DNA of 64,000 nt from a marine gamma proteobacterium HTCC2143 (GTDB lineage: Bacteria; Pseudomonadota; Gammaproteobacteria; Pseudomonadales; Dasaniaceae), in contig AAVT01000010.1 in NCBI GenBank assembly GCA_000169075.1, positions 1 to 64,000 of the forward strand, read 5' to 3'. The position numbers and the translations under genes were made by a program. Positions 47,463-57,749 of this stretch are shown piece by piece; position 1 is the stretch's first letter; every line of letters begins with the position of its first letter. The notes under the pieces were generated by a model, which was not told the origin of the DNA, did no database searches, and worked only from the letters and a program-made list of their open reading frames with translations.

Positions 47463-47957
47463 CTTGTCTGCTACCCGCTCCGACGTGCAACTGCGCATAA
47501 GAGCAGCTAAACGACATTTTTTCTAAGAGTAATTTTCTTGTCGATAGCTCGCGAAAATTCTGGTACATTTTCTGGCATATGGTCCACACCTGAGGCTCAC
47601 TAACTATAAAATATTCCGAGGTTTTTCCAGCCTAGAATGGTATCCATTAAATAAATAAGAGAACTCATTAGTAGCGAAATTTTTACTAAGAATTCTGCTG
47701 ATACCCATTAAAAACACTCTACGAAAACTAACTGGTTTGCTTAGAGGCGCTCTTCTGAATTGACGGCTGCCCCTCACTAGTTTGATATTCGCTCTTTCTA
47801 TCGCGTCGGCCACCAACCCATCTCAACCCGCTCATCTCTTATCGTGTTGGTCTGACAGGATTTTTTATCACCCAGCTAATAACTAACCGTGGACCTTTGG
47901 CCTGAGAAGACAGGCGCTGTAATACTGCTACTGAAAAGAATTAAATCCAAGAACAGG
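47463..47957. other. Intergenic region, nothing recognised
   Basis: About 495 bp between convergent queC and the epimerase gene. The small open frames here have no ribosome sites or family features. No terminator with a U-tract was seen. Confidence 0.4.
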
Positions 47958-48992
47958 TCACCGGCCACCAGCGAGCGAAAATTTATAGACGGTTGTTTGT
48001 CTATAAAGATCGCCAGGTTGCAGTATCGTGTTAGGGAACGATGGCTGGTTCGGCGAGTCTGGATAGTGTTGAGCTTCTAAACAAAAACCACTGTATTTGC
48101 CATAGACGTTACCGTCAGCGCCCCGAACGTTATCCAGGAAGTTACCCGTGTAAAATTGAATACCAGGCTCTGTGGTTTCGACCGTCATGACCCGCCCACT
48201 AATCGGGTCCTCGACCCGTGCAATCCTTCTTGGTTCGCGAGAAGCGCAGTCAGAGATAACAAAACAGTGGTCATAGCCGCCTAAAACGGCGCCAATTCTA
48301 CTGCCTATCGCTTCCGTTGTTCGGAAGTCGAAGGGTGTATTGCCGACTGATGCAATTTCACCCGTTGGCAAAAGCTCTTCCGTTACCGGTAAGTAATCGG
48401 GACATTCAAGAGTCAGGCGGTGATCCAAGATATCGCCGGTACCCGAGAGGTTCCAATAGCTGTGGTTGGTGAGATTTATCGGGGTCGCGGCATCCGTCTG
48501 TGCCGTGTAGTCAATAATCAATTCATTGGTCGCTGTGAGCCGATAGGAGAGGCTTACTGAAAGATTGCCGGGATAGCCCTCCTCACCCGCAGGACTACTA
48601 AGACGGAAAGTGATGCTGTCGCTATTAACGGTAACAATATCCCAACGTCTTTTGTTGAATCCAACGGCACCACCGTGCAAATGATTATCCGCCTCATTCT
48701 GAGTTAGTTGAAACGATTTACCGTGTAATTCAAATTGTCCATTGGCGATGCGATTGCCGTATCGCCCGATTGTCGCGCCAAAATAATTTGAATCAGCGAG
48801 GAGGTTTTCAAAACCATCGTAACCGAGCACCAAATTGTGCCCTTGGCCGTTTTTGTCGGGGAAATAGAGGCGGCAAAGTGTAGCGCCAAAATCAGTCACC
48901 GATATAGTCAGCCCCTTATCATTATTAAGGCTGAACAGCGAAATATCAGATCCTTCTGGGGTCCTACCAAATTGTGTCTGCGGTATTTTCAC
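47958..48992 (-). CDS. galM: Aldose 1-epimerase (mutarotase)
   Basis: A 344-residue mutarotase of the GalM family. Substrate-binding NHLHGGAVGFNKRRWD includes His106. His177 (TNHSYWNLSG) is the catalytic acid and Glu306 (GFCLEAQHYPDSPNQP) the base. The R81 region GNRIANG is also conserved. It interconverts alpha and beta aldoses. There is no signal peptide in this start, so it is cytosolic. No sugar-pathway genes adjoin it. Confidence 0.93.
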   Translation of the reverse strand: MKIPQTQFGRTPEGSDISLFSLNNDKGLTISVTDFGATLCRLYFPDKNGQGHNLVLGYDGFENLLADSNYFGATIGRYGNRIANGQFELHGKSFQLTQNEADNHLHGGAVGFNKRRWDIVTVNSDSITFRLSSPAGEEGYPGNLSVSLSYRLTATNELIIDYTAQTDAATPINLTNHSYWNLSGTGDILDHRLTLECPDYLPVTEELLPTGEIASVGNTPFDFRTTEAIGSRIGAVLGGYDHCFVISDCASREPRRIARVEDPISGRVMTVETTEPGIQFYTGNFLDNVRGADGNVYGKYSGFCLEAQHYPDSPNQPSFPNTILQPGDLYRQTTVYKFSLAGGR

Positions 48993-49249
48993 AAAATTAT
49001 CCTGATGTTGGCCATTTTCTGGGCATCCTCGTTATGAAAATTGTGGTCTCGCCTAGCGGCCACAGGATACAAAGTAAACGTCCAAGCTGTTTGCACCTAT
49101 CGATGAACGCCGCTTGGTCGCCGAAACACCTTTCCCTTCAGAGACTCAACTCAATCGCGATAGCACACGCTATCGCAACTAGGTCTAATGAAAAAAACTG
49201 CGCAACCGCTTAAACATTAAAGTGTCGCAGGCGCCGGGGGGCCTTGGGC

Positions 49250-50896
49250 TTAGTTCCGTCTGGCGTCATAACCTGTTGTGATCACCTGAACTTGATCAGA
49301 CCTCACACCTTCTTCAAGCGTAATTTCTGCCCCCAAAACCGCCGTCGTTGGCTTATCTTTAGCATAGGCGGGCCAGTCAATGATGCCCTCGCTGCTAGGG
49401 TCTCCGTTTTTCGCAAAATTACTCCAGATCGTCATCATCGTCTCCGAAAAAGCTGTTTCGCGCGCGTTAGCCTCTATGTTAAACATCGCCAGATCGCCAA
49501 AAACATAGGGGATTTCCGCCGCATGAAATGCGCCATACTGGTCGCTGCCATCAATCACCGGCCTCCAATCCCACCAATACAGATAAGCGGGACTTGAAAC
49601 ATTGCCCATGTAGTCAGCCCACAACCGCATAGGCTGGGTAAAATTGGCATCAGTATTAAACCGGATATACGAATCTCTCGCCTGTTCTAGCGAATCAGGA
49701 TACAGGGCAAAAATGCCGGCCTGATCCCCCCCTAGCGTGGCGCCAACAAATTGTTTGTGCAATTTAACATAGTCAATAGGTCCAACCATCGATAAGGCCG
49801 GATCAAAGGTCGTTGCTTCATCGGCATTTGAGCCAATCATTACCGGAACGTCGGCTTGCCTGCCTTCGGCAAAAATTGTGTTAACCTCGTCGGGCAATAC
49901 TTCGCCGTCAACAATGGTTAGCCAGTCAAAATTTAAAAGTATTGCGGGATCTGTCGTATAACCCTCAAGAATCGACGACGCAGGCAATTCTCGCAGCGCC
50001 TCCAAATCTGGCGCATCTACACCAGCAAACAAACGCGCCAAAGTCTCACCCCGATCTTCCGCTGAAGGAATACCCCATCGCCCGACCTTCAGATCGGGTG
50101 CCGGAATAAACCGTGCACCACTTTGACCAATAACTTTGCTAAACAATCCTCTAGCCATTGGCGACGCCTGCATCACGGACATACTCCAGGAACCCGCAGA
50201 CTCACCGAAGATGGTCACATTGTCGGGATCACCACCAAATTGCTCGATGTTTTCCCGTACCCAAGTGAGCGCCGCAATCTGATCTCTAAAACCTTGATTG
50301 CCCGAACTTCCACCACCCTCTGTACTAAGTTCGGGATGAGCATAAAACCCAAACGGTCCAAGCCGATAATTGATGGTCACGAGCACAACGCCCTTAGCCG
50401 TTAACGGCGCACCGTCGTAATCTATTCCGGACCCCATTACTAATGCGCCGCCATGGATCCAAACCATTACCGGCAATGCATCAGACGTTTTTTCAGCTCG
50501 CGTCCACACATTGAGGGTCAAGCAATCCTCACTCATTTCCTCATAAGAACGATCGTAAAAAGCACTTAGGGAGCCCGGCTGATAACAGGGCAGCCCAAAT
50601 TGCGCACCATCATGTTCGTCCTCCCATGCAGTCAATGGTGCTGGAGGCTGCCATCGAAGGTCACCAACAGGGGGAGCCGCATAGGGGATACCTAAGAATT
50701 CTTGCAAACCCTCACCGCGTGCCCTGCCACGAACTAACCCCCCCGTAACTGCAACAACGTCAGCCACGAGCTTACTCTCTGGTAATTTATCCGCGGCGGC
50801 GCTTTCGTTTCCTTGGTATGCGGTCTGATCTGCGCAGGCCGCCAACAACAATGGCACTAGTGCAGCCACGACTTTTTTTAAGATGTTGTCTTTCAT
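49250..50896 (-). CDS. Type-B carboxylesterase lipoprotein
   Basis: A 548-residue esterase with a lipoprotein signal (lipobox LAAC, Cys21). It has EDCLTLNVW, the oxyanion HGG at 148-150, nucleophile Ser233 in GESAGS, Glu360 in NADEA and His458 in FHAAEIPYVFG, a complete type-B triad. It resembles para-nitrobenzyl esterases and should act in the periplasm or at the outer membrane. It lies next to a flavin monooxygenase gene on the same strand (339 bp apart). Baeyer-Villiger enzymes make esters or lactones, so a joint catabolic role is plausible but unproven. Confidence 0.9.
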   Translation of the reverse strand: MKDNILKKVVAALVPLLLAACADQTAYQGNESAAADKLPESKLVADVVAVTGGLVRGRARGEGLQEFLGIPYAAPPVGDLRWQPPAPLTAWEDEHDGAQFGLPCYQPGSLSAFYDRSYEEMSEDCLTLNVWTRAEKTSDALPVMVWIHGGALVMGSGIDYDGAPLTAKGVVLVTINYRLGPFGFYAHPELSTEGGGSSGNQGFRDQIAALTWVRENIEQFGGDPDNVTIFGESAGSWSMSVMQASPMARGLFSKVIGQSGARFIPAPDLKVGRWGIPSAEDRGETLARLFAGVDAPDLEALRELPASSILEGYTTDPAILLNFDWLTIVDGEVLPDEVNTIFAEGRQADVPVMIGSNADEATTFDPALSMVGPIDYVKLHKQFVGATLGGDQAGIFALYPDSLEQARDSYIRFNTDANFTQPMRLWADYMGNVSSPAYLYWWDWRPVIDGSDQYGAFHAAEIPYVFGDLAMFNIEANARETAFSETMMTIWSNFAKNGDPSSEGIIDWPAYAKDKPTTAVLGAEITLEEGVRSDQVQVITTGYDARRN

Positions 50897-51235
50897 GAAC
50901 GCCTCCCTTAACGGTCAATGTTTGATTGAAAACTGAATAATCGTCTAAAAAAATTAACCTAGCAAATTTATACGACGGCAGCACTTTCCTACTAGATTAT
51001 TAACTGAACACCTTTGGTTTTACCGATCAGTGGCATACACACCCGGCTCTTAGTTACTCGAATCTACAGGTTCGCACTACGGCGGCCGCTCTCTCGGGCA
51101 CCCAGTCAGAGTTTTTGAAGTCTGACTGCCGGAAGCAGCCCCTCAGTAAACAGACCGCGATTTTATCGTTTGGCTTGTTATTAAAGCAGCCACTAGCACC
51201 ACCTAACGATAGGGCTGTAGCGCATGAGACTAGCG
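50897..51235. other. Spacer between esterase and monooxygenase genes
   Basis: A 339-bp spacer with one inverted repeat, CAGTCAGA/TCTGACTG (51103-51128, 10-base loop). It probably contains the 3' end of the monooxygenase transcript and the esterase promoter; neither has a clear consensus. Confidence 0.4.
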
Positions 51236-53038
51236 CTATCCTAGATCGAGCCCTTCCATGGTGCCCTCGTCTCGCCACCGCTTAATTTTGGCGAAAAACG
51301 CATCCGGGCCTGCTCCATAACTACCATTTTGAATGCTCTTGGGATTGGGCTCACCTTCATTATTATAATAACCTGGCGTACAAGATTCGAGAAACTCCTG
51401 ATTGAAGCGCGACATTCCAATAATTTCTTCAACCCATGCATTTTCTGCCGCTGCGGTCGCCTCTACCGTATTGATATTGCCTGCTGCGCACTCCTTGACG
51501 ATATAACAAATATGTTGGGCTTGCTCGTCCATGGCGTGAGGGAAGTTAACGGTAAAACCCGATTGCGCATTACTTATGACAAACAAATTGGGGAAACCCT
51601 GAGTGTGTAATCCGTGCAAAGTTTTAATACCTTCAGACCATTTTTCACTCAGTTTCAGCCCCCCTTTACCAATCAGATCGTAGCCTGCACGGCGGGTATA
51701 TTCTGTACCCACTTCAAAGCCAGTTGCAAAAATAATGCAGTCCAGTTCGTGTTCGACGCCGTTGGCTATAACGCCCTTTGCAGTGATAGCCTCAACGCCC
51801 CGGCCTTGAGTGTCCACCAAATGCACGCTGTCGCGATTAAAAGTCGGCAAATAGTCATCGTGAAAACAGGGCCGCTTGCAAAACTGACGATAATACGGTT
51901 TTAAAGATTCTGCCGTGGAGGGGTCATCAACAACTTGCTGTGCTCTAGCTCTTATTTGCTCCATTTTCTGAAAGTCGGCAATCTCCATTAATTTAGGGAC
52001 TTCGGCCCAGTCGACATTGTCGGTCTTGAAATTAACCATTGAGGCCAGGTTGCGAATAATTTCGGTCCAGCCGTCGTTGACCATATCTTCATTTGCAATA
52101 CCGCCAGAGGTCAGGGTATTGAAGTTTTCCATCCGCTCTTTCTGCCAACCGGGCTTTAAGTTTTTAGCCCACTCCGGGTCAGTCTGCCGATTATCGCGAA
52201 CGTCAATAGATGATGGTGTTCGCTGAAAAACAAACAGCTCTTTTGCGGCTGCGCCTAGATGGGGAACGCACTGTACAGCTGTTGCGCCGGTGCCGATAAT
52301 ACCGACACGTTTGTTCGCCAAGTTGATTAAGTCGCCCTCAGGTCCGCCGCCGGTATAGTTATAGTCCCAGCGGCTAGTATGAAAAGTATGGCCTTGGTAG
52401 TCATCTATACCCGTTATGCCGGGAAGCTTCGGCCTATTGAGGGGACCGTTAGACATGACGACAAACTTAGCCTTCATACGGTCACCGCGGTTTGTACTTA
52501 CCTGCCATTGTGCTGCGCTCTCGTCCCACTGCATACCGGTGACTTCAGTTTGAAAACAAGCATTGCCATAAAGGTCATATTTCTCACCGATGTTGCGGCT
52601 GTGCTGCAATATTTCTGGAGCATGGGTGTATTTTTCTTTGGGTACAAAACCTAGTTCTTCACAGAGTGGCAAATAGATATAGGATTCGACGTCGCAGGCT
52701 GCTCCCGGGTAGCGATTCCAATACCAAGTGCCACCAAAGTCGCCGCCTTTTTCAATTATACGAATATTTTTAACGCCAGCTTCGCGAAGACGAGCGCCAG
52801 TGATCAACCCGCCGAAACCTCCACCGACAATAATAACGTCGACTTCGTCTTCGAGAGGATCTCGAATAATAATCTTGTCAATATAGGGGTCATCGACATA
52901 GTGCGTAAAGTCTCCAGCTACCTGCTGGTACTGGGCATTGCCGTCATCACGGCGACGTTTATCCCGCTCGCTGCGGTATTTTTCACGCAGTGTTTCCGGG
53001 TTGAAATCAAGCTTCAATTCCTCTGCTGACATGGTCAC
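51236..53038 (-). CDS. Flavin-containing (Baeyer-Villiger-type) monooxygenase
   Basis: A 600-residue class B flavoprotein. The FAD motif GGGFGG is at 72-77 and FGGTWYWNRYPGAACD at 101-116. The fingerprint resembling FxGxxxHxxxW is YQGHTFHTSRW (214-224). The NADPH motif GTGATA is at 249-254. It has a 60-residue N-terminal extension, as in larger Baeyer-Villiger enzymes such as those acting on cyclic or steroid-like ketones. It would insert oxygen next to a ketone using NADPH and oxygen. It diverges from the MDR oxidoreductase gene across 425 bp. The substrate is unknown. Confidence 0.9.
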   Translation of the reverse strand: MTMSAEELKLDFNPETLREKYRSERDKRRRDDGNAQYQQVAGDFTHYVDDPYIDKIIIRDPLEDEVDVIIVGGGFGGLITGARLREAGVKNIRIIEKGGDFGGTWYWNRYPGAACDVESYIYLPLCEELGFVPKEKYTHAPEILQHSRNIGEKYDLYGNACFQTEVTGMQWDESAAQWQVSTNRGDRMKAKFVVMSNGPLNRPKLPGITGIDDYQGHTFHTSRWDYNYTGGGPEGDLINLANKRVGIIGTGATAVQCVPHLGAAAKELFVFQRTPSSIDVRDNRQTDPEWAKNLKPGWQKERMENFNTLTSGGIANEDMVNDGWTEIIRNLASMVNFKTDNVDWAEVPKLMEIADFQKMEQIRARAQQVVDDPSTAESLKPYYRQFCKRPCFHDDYLPTFNRDSVHLVDTQGRGVEAITAKGVIANGVEHELDCIIFATGFEVGTEYTRRAGYDLIGKGGLKLSEKWSEGIKTLHGLHTQGFPNLFVISNAQSGFTVNFPHAMDEQAQHICYIVKECAAGNINTVEATAAAENAWVEEIIGMSRFNQEFLESCTPGYYNNEGEPNPKSIQNGSYGAGPDAFFAKIKRWRDEGTMEGLDLG

Positions 53039-53463
53039 GCCCTACTGTTTTATTAATTTTTCACCGCGGCCTCAAACTGGCAGCACGTTGCATTAACTTT
53101 TTGTTATTCAGTATGTTCGAATGTATGTTAAACATGCGGTTCTATCTGTTCTACTCTAACCTAAACATTCGCAGCACGGCAACAGTCTAACCGGGCATTA
53201 GTGGCCTGATAAGAAGGTTAGAAGAAACGTAATCAGGTTAGTATTTTTCCCGTTAGAACTATTTGATACGGTTGGCGACAAATCAAATAGGTAAGCTTCA
53301 CAGCGCGCTGGTCAACGCTAATTAAATAGATTTGTGCCGCCAATCACTGTTTTTTTTTGTAGGCCAGTATGTTTATATAACGGCCCTATCAAATTCTATT
53401 CGGTAATAAAGTAAGAACCAACAACCAGTCCTCTACGGACCAAAGACTAAGGAGAACATAAGT
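53039..53463. promoter_or_regulatory. Divergent promoter region with inverted repeat
   Basis: A 425-bp region between the monooxygenase and MDR genes. CTATTTGAT (53259-53267) pairs with ATCAAATAG (53282-53290), and near 53118-53136 there is an imperfect ATGTTAAACAT palindrome. Either could be an operator for a regulator not encoded here. No certain -35/-10 pair was found. Confidence 0.45.
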
Positions 53464-54600
53464 ATGTCGGAGCAGACGTCAAAAGAAATTATATCCACGG
53501 TAACCAGCGCAGGCGATATTACCATCTCTATCGCTACCGTACCCATGCCAACACCTTCAGAAAATGAAGTACTAATAAAGGTCGAGGCAGCGCCCATTAA
53601 TCCATCAGACCTTGCCCTGCTGACCACCTTCGCAGCGGATTTAGACAGTCTGACTGTGACTGGTTCTGGTGACGACACTGTGGCGTCAATGAAGGTGCCT
53701 CCGGCACTGATGGAAGCCATGACGCCAAGACTAGATCAACCCATGCAGGCGGGCAACGAAGGTTCTGGAGTGATCGTTGATGCTGGTGCCAATGCTAAAG
53801 AAATGATCGGTAAGACAGTAGGTGTTGCTGCGGGAGCCATGTACTCACAGTATCGCTGCGTCCCCGCGAATAGCTGTTTGGTGATGGATGACAGCACAAC
53901 ATCTGCTGAAGCGGCCTCGTCATTTGTAAATCCGTTAACAGCATTAGCTTTTATTGAAACCATGAAAATGGAAAATCATACGGCTATCGTCAACACCGCT
54001 GCGGCTTCCAATCTGGGACAGATGCTAGTTAAGATCTGTAAGGACGACGGAGTGCCATTAGTCAATATCGTTCGTAAAGCAGAACAGGTCGAGGTACTCA
54101 AGAGCTTGGGTGCGGAGTATGTGGTTAACACCAGCGATGCGAATTTTAGTGAGAACTTAGTTGCGGCGTTAATTGCTACTGGTGCTACGCTGGCATTCGA
54201 TGCGACGGGTGGCGGCAATGAAGGAAAACTGCCGGGACAGATTCTTGCTGCGATGGAAGTAGCGGCTACTAGCACCGCTAAAGAATACAGTCGCTATGGT
54301 TCAGATACTTATAAACAGGTCTATATATACGGGGGCCTAGACCAGTCACCAACCATTTTGAATCGATCATTTGGTATGCAGTGGGGGTTGGGCGGTTGGT
54401 TGTTAACGCCAATGATTGGCAGAATCGGCATGGAGCAATTTGGCAAGATGCGGGAGCGTGTAGCGAAAGAAATAAAAACCACTTTCGCCAGCCAGTATAC
54501 GCAGGAGATTTCGTTTGAAGAGATGCTGCAGCCTGAAAACATTAAGTCTTATGTGAAACAAGCCACTGGTGAGAAGTTTTTGGTTGTGCCGCACAAATAA
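53464..54600 (+). CDS. MDR-family zinc-independent oxidoreductase (quinone-reductase-like)
   Basis: A 378-residue medium-chain dehydrogenase/reductase. The GroES-like N domain has NEVLIKVEAAPINPSDLALL and GNEGSGVIVDAG; the Rossmann part starts around NTAAASNLGQMLVKIC. The catalytic zinc ligands of alcohol dehydrogenases are not seen, so a quinone-reductase or enoyl-reductase-like role with NADPH is likely. A strong ribosome site (AAGGAGAACATAAGT) precedes the ATG and a strong terminator follows. It diverges from the monooxygenase. Confidence 0.85.
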   Translation: MSEQTSKEIISTVTSAGDITISIATVPMPTPSENEVLIKVEAAPINPSDLALLTTFAADLDSLTVTGSGDDTVASMKVPPALMEAMTPRLDQPMQAGNEGSGVIVDAGANAKEMIGKTVGVAAGAMYSQYRCVPANSCLVMDDSTTSAEAASSFVNPLTALAFIETMKMENHTAIVNTAAASNLGQMLVKICKDDGVPLVNIVRKAEQVEVLKSLGAEYVVNTSDANFSENLVAALIATGATLAFDATGGGNEGKLPGQILAAMEVAATSTAKEYSRYGSDTYKQVYIYGGLDQSPTILNRSFGMQWGLGGWLLTPMIGRIGMEQFGKMRERVAKEIKTTFASQYTQEISFEEMLQPENIKSYVKQATGEKFLVVPHK

Positions 54601-54620
54601 AGCGAACAACGCCGGCCAAG

Positions 54621-54658
54621 AGAGTTACATCACTGTACCCCGATGTAACTCTTTTTTG
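54621..54658 (+). terminator. Rho-independent terminator after MDR oxidoreductase
   Basis: AGAGTTACATC pairs with GATGTAACTCT (11 pairs) over a 10-base loop, followed by TTTTT. Textbook form. Confidence 0.9.
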
Positions 54659-55175
54659 GCGATAGGTAGCTCGGTAACACCTTTCTTTTCGACTGACTAC
54701 ACTCTTCCTCATGTGATAAGCGAAACCACTTATTTTACTCGCCTCGTTAATATCGCGGTTATTATCCCACAGTAACATCACCGCACGATGATCACTTTAT
54801 AGCCCTGTTGTAACTAAACTATCATTCCGCCTGTAATGAAGTGTCACTGCGACTGCCAGTTTGTATCAATCTAGACTCAGGTTGCTGTTTTCGTCAACTC
54901 GCACTAACCGACACTGCAACTGCAACTGCAACTGAAATTCGATTATCAAGCCTTATTTCGTCATTCCGTCGGCTGTATTTGGCGCATTACCTGAACATGC
55001 CAAAAAAGCTCATCATCAATTGTTTTAATAGGCGACCTAGTAATAGTGGAAATCAATGATAAGAAGAGACTAACGTTTAGTGACTAATTCACATCAAAAA
55101 AAACTCATCTGCGACCATCTATCATGTAAACTCGACGAATCTAAACGCCTAATTATTCGTCACTGAGAAACTACG
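54659..55175. other. Intergenic region with short tandem repeat
   Basis: Holds a hexamer tract ACTGCA x3 plus ACTG at 54913-54934. An open frame across it lacks a ribosome site and coding features. Nothing else was seen. Confidence 0.45.
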
Positions 55176-55538
55176 ATGAAATTGAAAAAGAATCTATTTT
55201 TATTAGCAGCCATTTTTGTTACAGCAACGGGCTGTTCGTCGACTGATGTGGGAACAAAGTTAGCATCATTAGGTGAAGGGGGACTTGCGTCAGAGCAGGT
55301 TGTATCCGGGAAAACCATTTTGATGGCGCCCAATCTTGAAGATGTTACACCGGAAAGTTTTAACATTCGCTACATAGAAATGTCGTTTGGCTATGGCACT
55401 CCCTCAAATGTAAGGGACATGGCAATTGCTCAATGCGAGTCATTAGGAAAAGTTGCTATCTATAAAACGACGACAAGAGGTCTAATTCAAGGTAACACAG
55501 TAAAAGCTTACTATGAGTGCAAGGCTCAAGAATCATAG
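55176..55538 (+). CDS. Small lipoprotein of unknown function
   Basis: A 120-residue protein with a lipoprotein signal (KKNLFLLAAIFVTATGC, lipobox Cys20). The mature part is short, with one conserved-looking core (MAIAQCESLGKVAIYKTT) and two further Cys that could form a disulfide. I recognise no family. It stands alone, with an AT-rich upstream region. Confidence 0.6.
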   Translation: MKLKKNLFLLAAIFVTATGCSSTDVGTKLASLGEGGLASEQVVSGKTILMAPNLEDVTPESFNIRYIEMSFGYGTPSNVRDMAIAQCESLGKVAIYKTTTRGLIQGNTVKAYYECKAQES

Positions 55539-56191
55539 GCCGATAAACCCTCCAACGGCGTGTTATTTTTAGCACATCCCGACATCGACTTCGCTCCTTG
55601 TCACTCGGGGTATAGATGCCTCGAAACAGATGTCTAACTAGTTACAACAATAACCCTTATCGTACCAATGCTCTGGGGTAGTGGCAAAAAATGCTATGTC
55701 CTCAGAGCGGTCGTATCCATTGAAGAATCGGCCTGTCGGCTTGGTTTCTCCTATAGTAAATCTCGCTAAAAACGCTGATTGAGTCCTCAGCGACCATAGG
55801 CGAGCAGCTAACACCAAACATGAGACTGCCATTTTTATTGCAAGATTATCGGTGCTTCGCACAGCTGTTGGCGATGAGGACGGTGTTAGGGCCTGACCCA
55901 AATCAGGATCAGGCAATCGATAAGGCCGGTTAAAATACAGCTCTTCAACCGCGGTATTAATCTCTCGAGAGTCACTGCGAAGCCATAATAAAAAAAGTGC
56001 TATGGGCAACGTTAAGTTATCATCGGCAAAACGCCGGCACGATCATCCAGTGAAAACTAATCGTGTGTTGAGCTCCTTGAGAGTTTGGTGCATCAATAAC
56101 GCCATTGATATTTTGTGCAGGAGAGCAGCAGTAAGATGTGGAATGGTTGTATAGTCAGGTCTCTCAATGAACTCCCTACTCTGCTAAGCCG
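55539..56191. other. Intergenic region with one doubtful ORF
   Basis: 653 bp. A minus-strand frame (55638-56009, TTG start) has a hydrophobic N-terminal stretch and a tyrosine-rich middle but no family match, no ribosome site and an upstream stop. I do not call it as a gene. Otherwise nothing seen. Confidence 0.4.
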
Positions 56192-57229
56192 ATGAATCTT
56201 AACGACATAGGCCATAGTATTCTGGATGAGACCAGTACGCCTGAGGCACTGCGTGCAGCCCTTGACGCATTCGTTGAACTGTGCGTTGGAGTAACGGGTA
56301 TCCAGCCGGACGTCAGTTTCGACGCATGGGCCGATGACTCAATGCTTCCCAGCGGCGTCGCCATAAACCCAAAGGCCGCTGCTCACTGCGTCGTCGATTA
56401 CCAGCGCAGCGTCGTTTTCATTCGCAGTGTTTATGCCGCCATCACAACGATGGAAGCCGATTACCCTGACACAAATTTACAGGTGCTGTACGCAGGCTGC
56501 GGCCCATACGCTACCCTTTTGCTGCCATTGCTCGACAGATTTACTGGCAGGGGGCTCAACATAACCCTGCTGGATATCCATCAGCGATCATTAGACAGCG
56601 TGGCGCTTTTACTTGAGCGATTCGAGTGTTCCCACCATAGTATTCAACTGATCAACTGTGATGCATGTAACTACCGACCGACACAGCAGTTTCACTTAAT
56701 CCTTTCTGAAACAATGCAAAAGTCTCTAGAGCAGGAGCCACAGTTTGCAATTACCGCAAATCTGGCCCCATACCTCATGACGGGAGGCGTTTTCATACCT
56801 CAATGTATTGAGGTAGAGCTCTGCCTTGCCAATTTGGCAAATGAAAAAGTATTAATTGACCGGTTGCCAAAGCTTGCTCACATCGGCTTGAAAGCGACGA
56901 AACAGCGCCACCGCCTAGCGACGGTATTGACACTGTCTCCTGAGCGCGCCGCCTATCAATTATTGACGGCACAATATCAGGCCCGCACTGATAAAATCGA
57001 ACTTGCACCGACGATAGTAGACATTCCAATCCTGCCTAATGTGGCTGCAATGGATCTGGTTTTTTTCACTCGTATTTGTGTCTTTAAGCAATATAAACTG
57101 GAGGACTATGAATGCGAAATCACCTTGCCACTCAAATACTATGGCCTGCCGACCCTAAGCGGAGGCGAACGCTTTGACGTTAGCTATCAACTGGGAAGTT
57201 ACCCAAAATTCAATATCGAACCCCATTAA
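56192..57229 (+). CDS. SAM-dependent methyltransferase-like protein
   Basis: A 345-residue protein. A class I SAM-methyltransferase core lies at about 85-200: motif I VLYAGCGPYATLLLPLL, acidic motif II LLDIHQRSLDS and motif III-IV FHLILSETMQKSLEQEP. The N-terminal helical part (1-80) and C-terminal beta-rich part (210-345) recall arginine-methyltransferase-like architecture, but the double-E loop is only partly present. The substrate is unknown. It is a single gene with a weak ribosome site, about 500 bp before the MATE gene. Confidence 0.7.
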   Translation: MNLNDIGHSILDETSTPEALRAALDAFVELCVGVTGIQPDVSFDAWADDSMLPSGVAINPKAAAHCVVDYQRSVVFIRSVYAAITTMEADYPDTNLQVLYAGCGPYATLLLPLLDRFTGRGLNITLLDIHQRSLDSVALLLERFECSHHSIQLINCDACNYRPTQQFHLILSETMQKSLEQEPQFAITANLAPYLMTGGVFIPQCIEVELCLANLANEKVLIDRLPKLAHIGLKATKQRHRLATVLTLSPERAAYQLLTAQYQARTDKIELAPTIVDIPILPNVAAMDLVFFTRICVFKQYKLEDYECEITLPLKYYGLPTLSGGERFDVSYQLGSYPKFNIEPH

Positions 57230-57749
57230 TAGCAAAGGCTATAGCACGTTTATTAAACAACATAACTGATACGCGCCCACGAACTACTTCACTGAAGATT
57301 TCTCGGATGACGACCGTTCCTGCACCGACCTTGTGCCGGCCCGCAATTATGATTCAGTGACAAAAAAGTCGTGCTTTTGATCATCTTTACTCATCGCTAG
57401 AACGACAGCATTTACTGAGACAGTCATTGATACCTCCGCCAGATTAAAGAATGTATGTTCCATACCATTCATAGTGCCTTCCAAACATAAGCTACCAAGA
57501 TCGAACACTCAAGTATCAAAATTTATAGCCTTGCCCACAAGTATAGCGATCTAGTGAGAGTCAGATCGATGCTAAATGGGTATAATCAACGCCCGCTCGG
57601 AATGCAACACCTGGTGACCGAGGATAAAACCCAAATGCACCCAACGTTGCGTTCGCGCCGCTGCCATTCGTGGCATTTGAATTTAGGCTCATCATTTCTA
57701 TGTTTCGGATAACATTAATTGCAATAACTGTTAAGAAGGGTTGCACACC
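57230..57749. other. Intergenic region before the MATE gene
   Basis: 520 bp with no supported gene. AAGAAGGG just before 57740 serves the MATE start. A minus-strand frame at 57561-57773 is rejected. Confidence 0.4.

Noticed and set aside
47604..47816. Minus-strand 70-codon frame after queC
   Set aside because: No ribosome site, low-complexity composition and no match; most likely noise.
54913..54934. ACTGCA tandem considered as an iteron or CRISPR-like repeat
   Set aside because: Only three full copies with no spacers; too small for an origin or array.
54841..55059. Plus-strand frame across the ACTGCA repeat
   Set aside because: The repeat yields a TATATATE-like stretch; no ribosome site and no conserved features.
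55638..56009. Minus-strand 123-codon frame with a hydrophobic start
   Set aside because: TTG start without a ribosome site, stop codon 48 bp upstream and no family pattern; could be chance.
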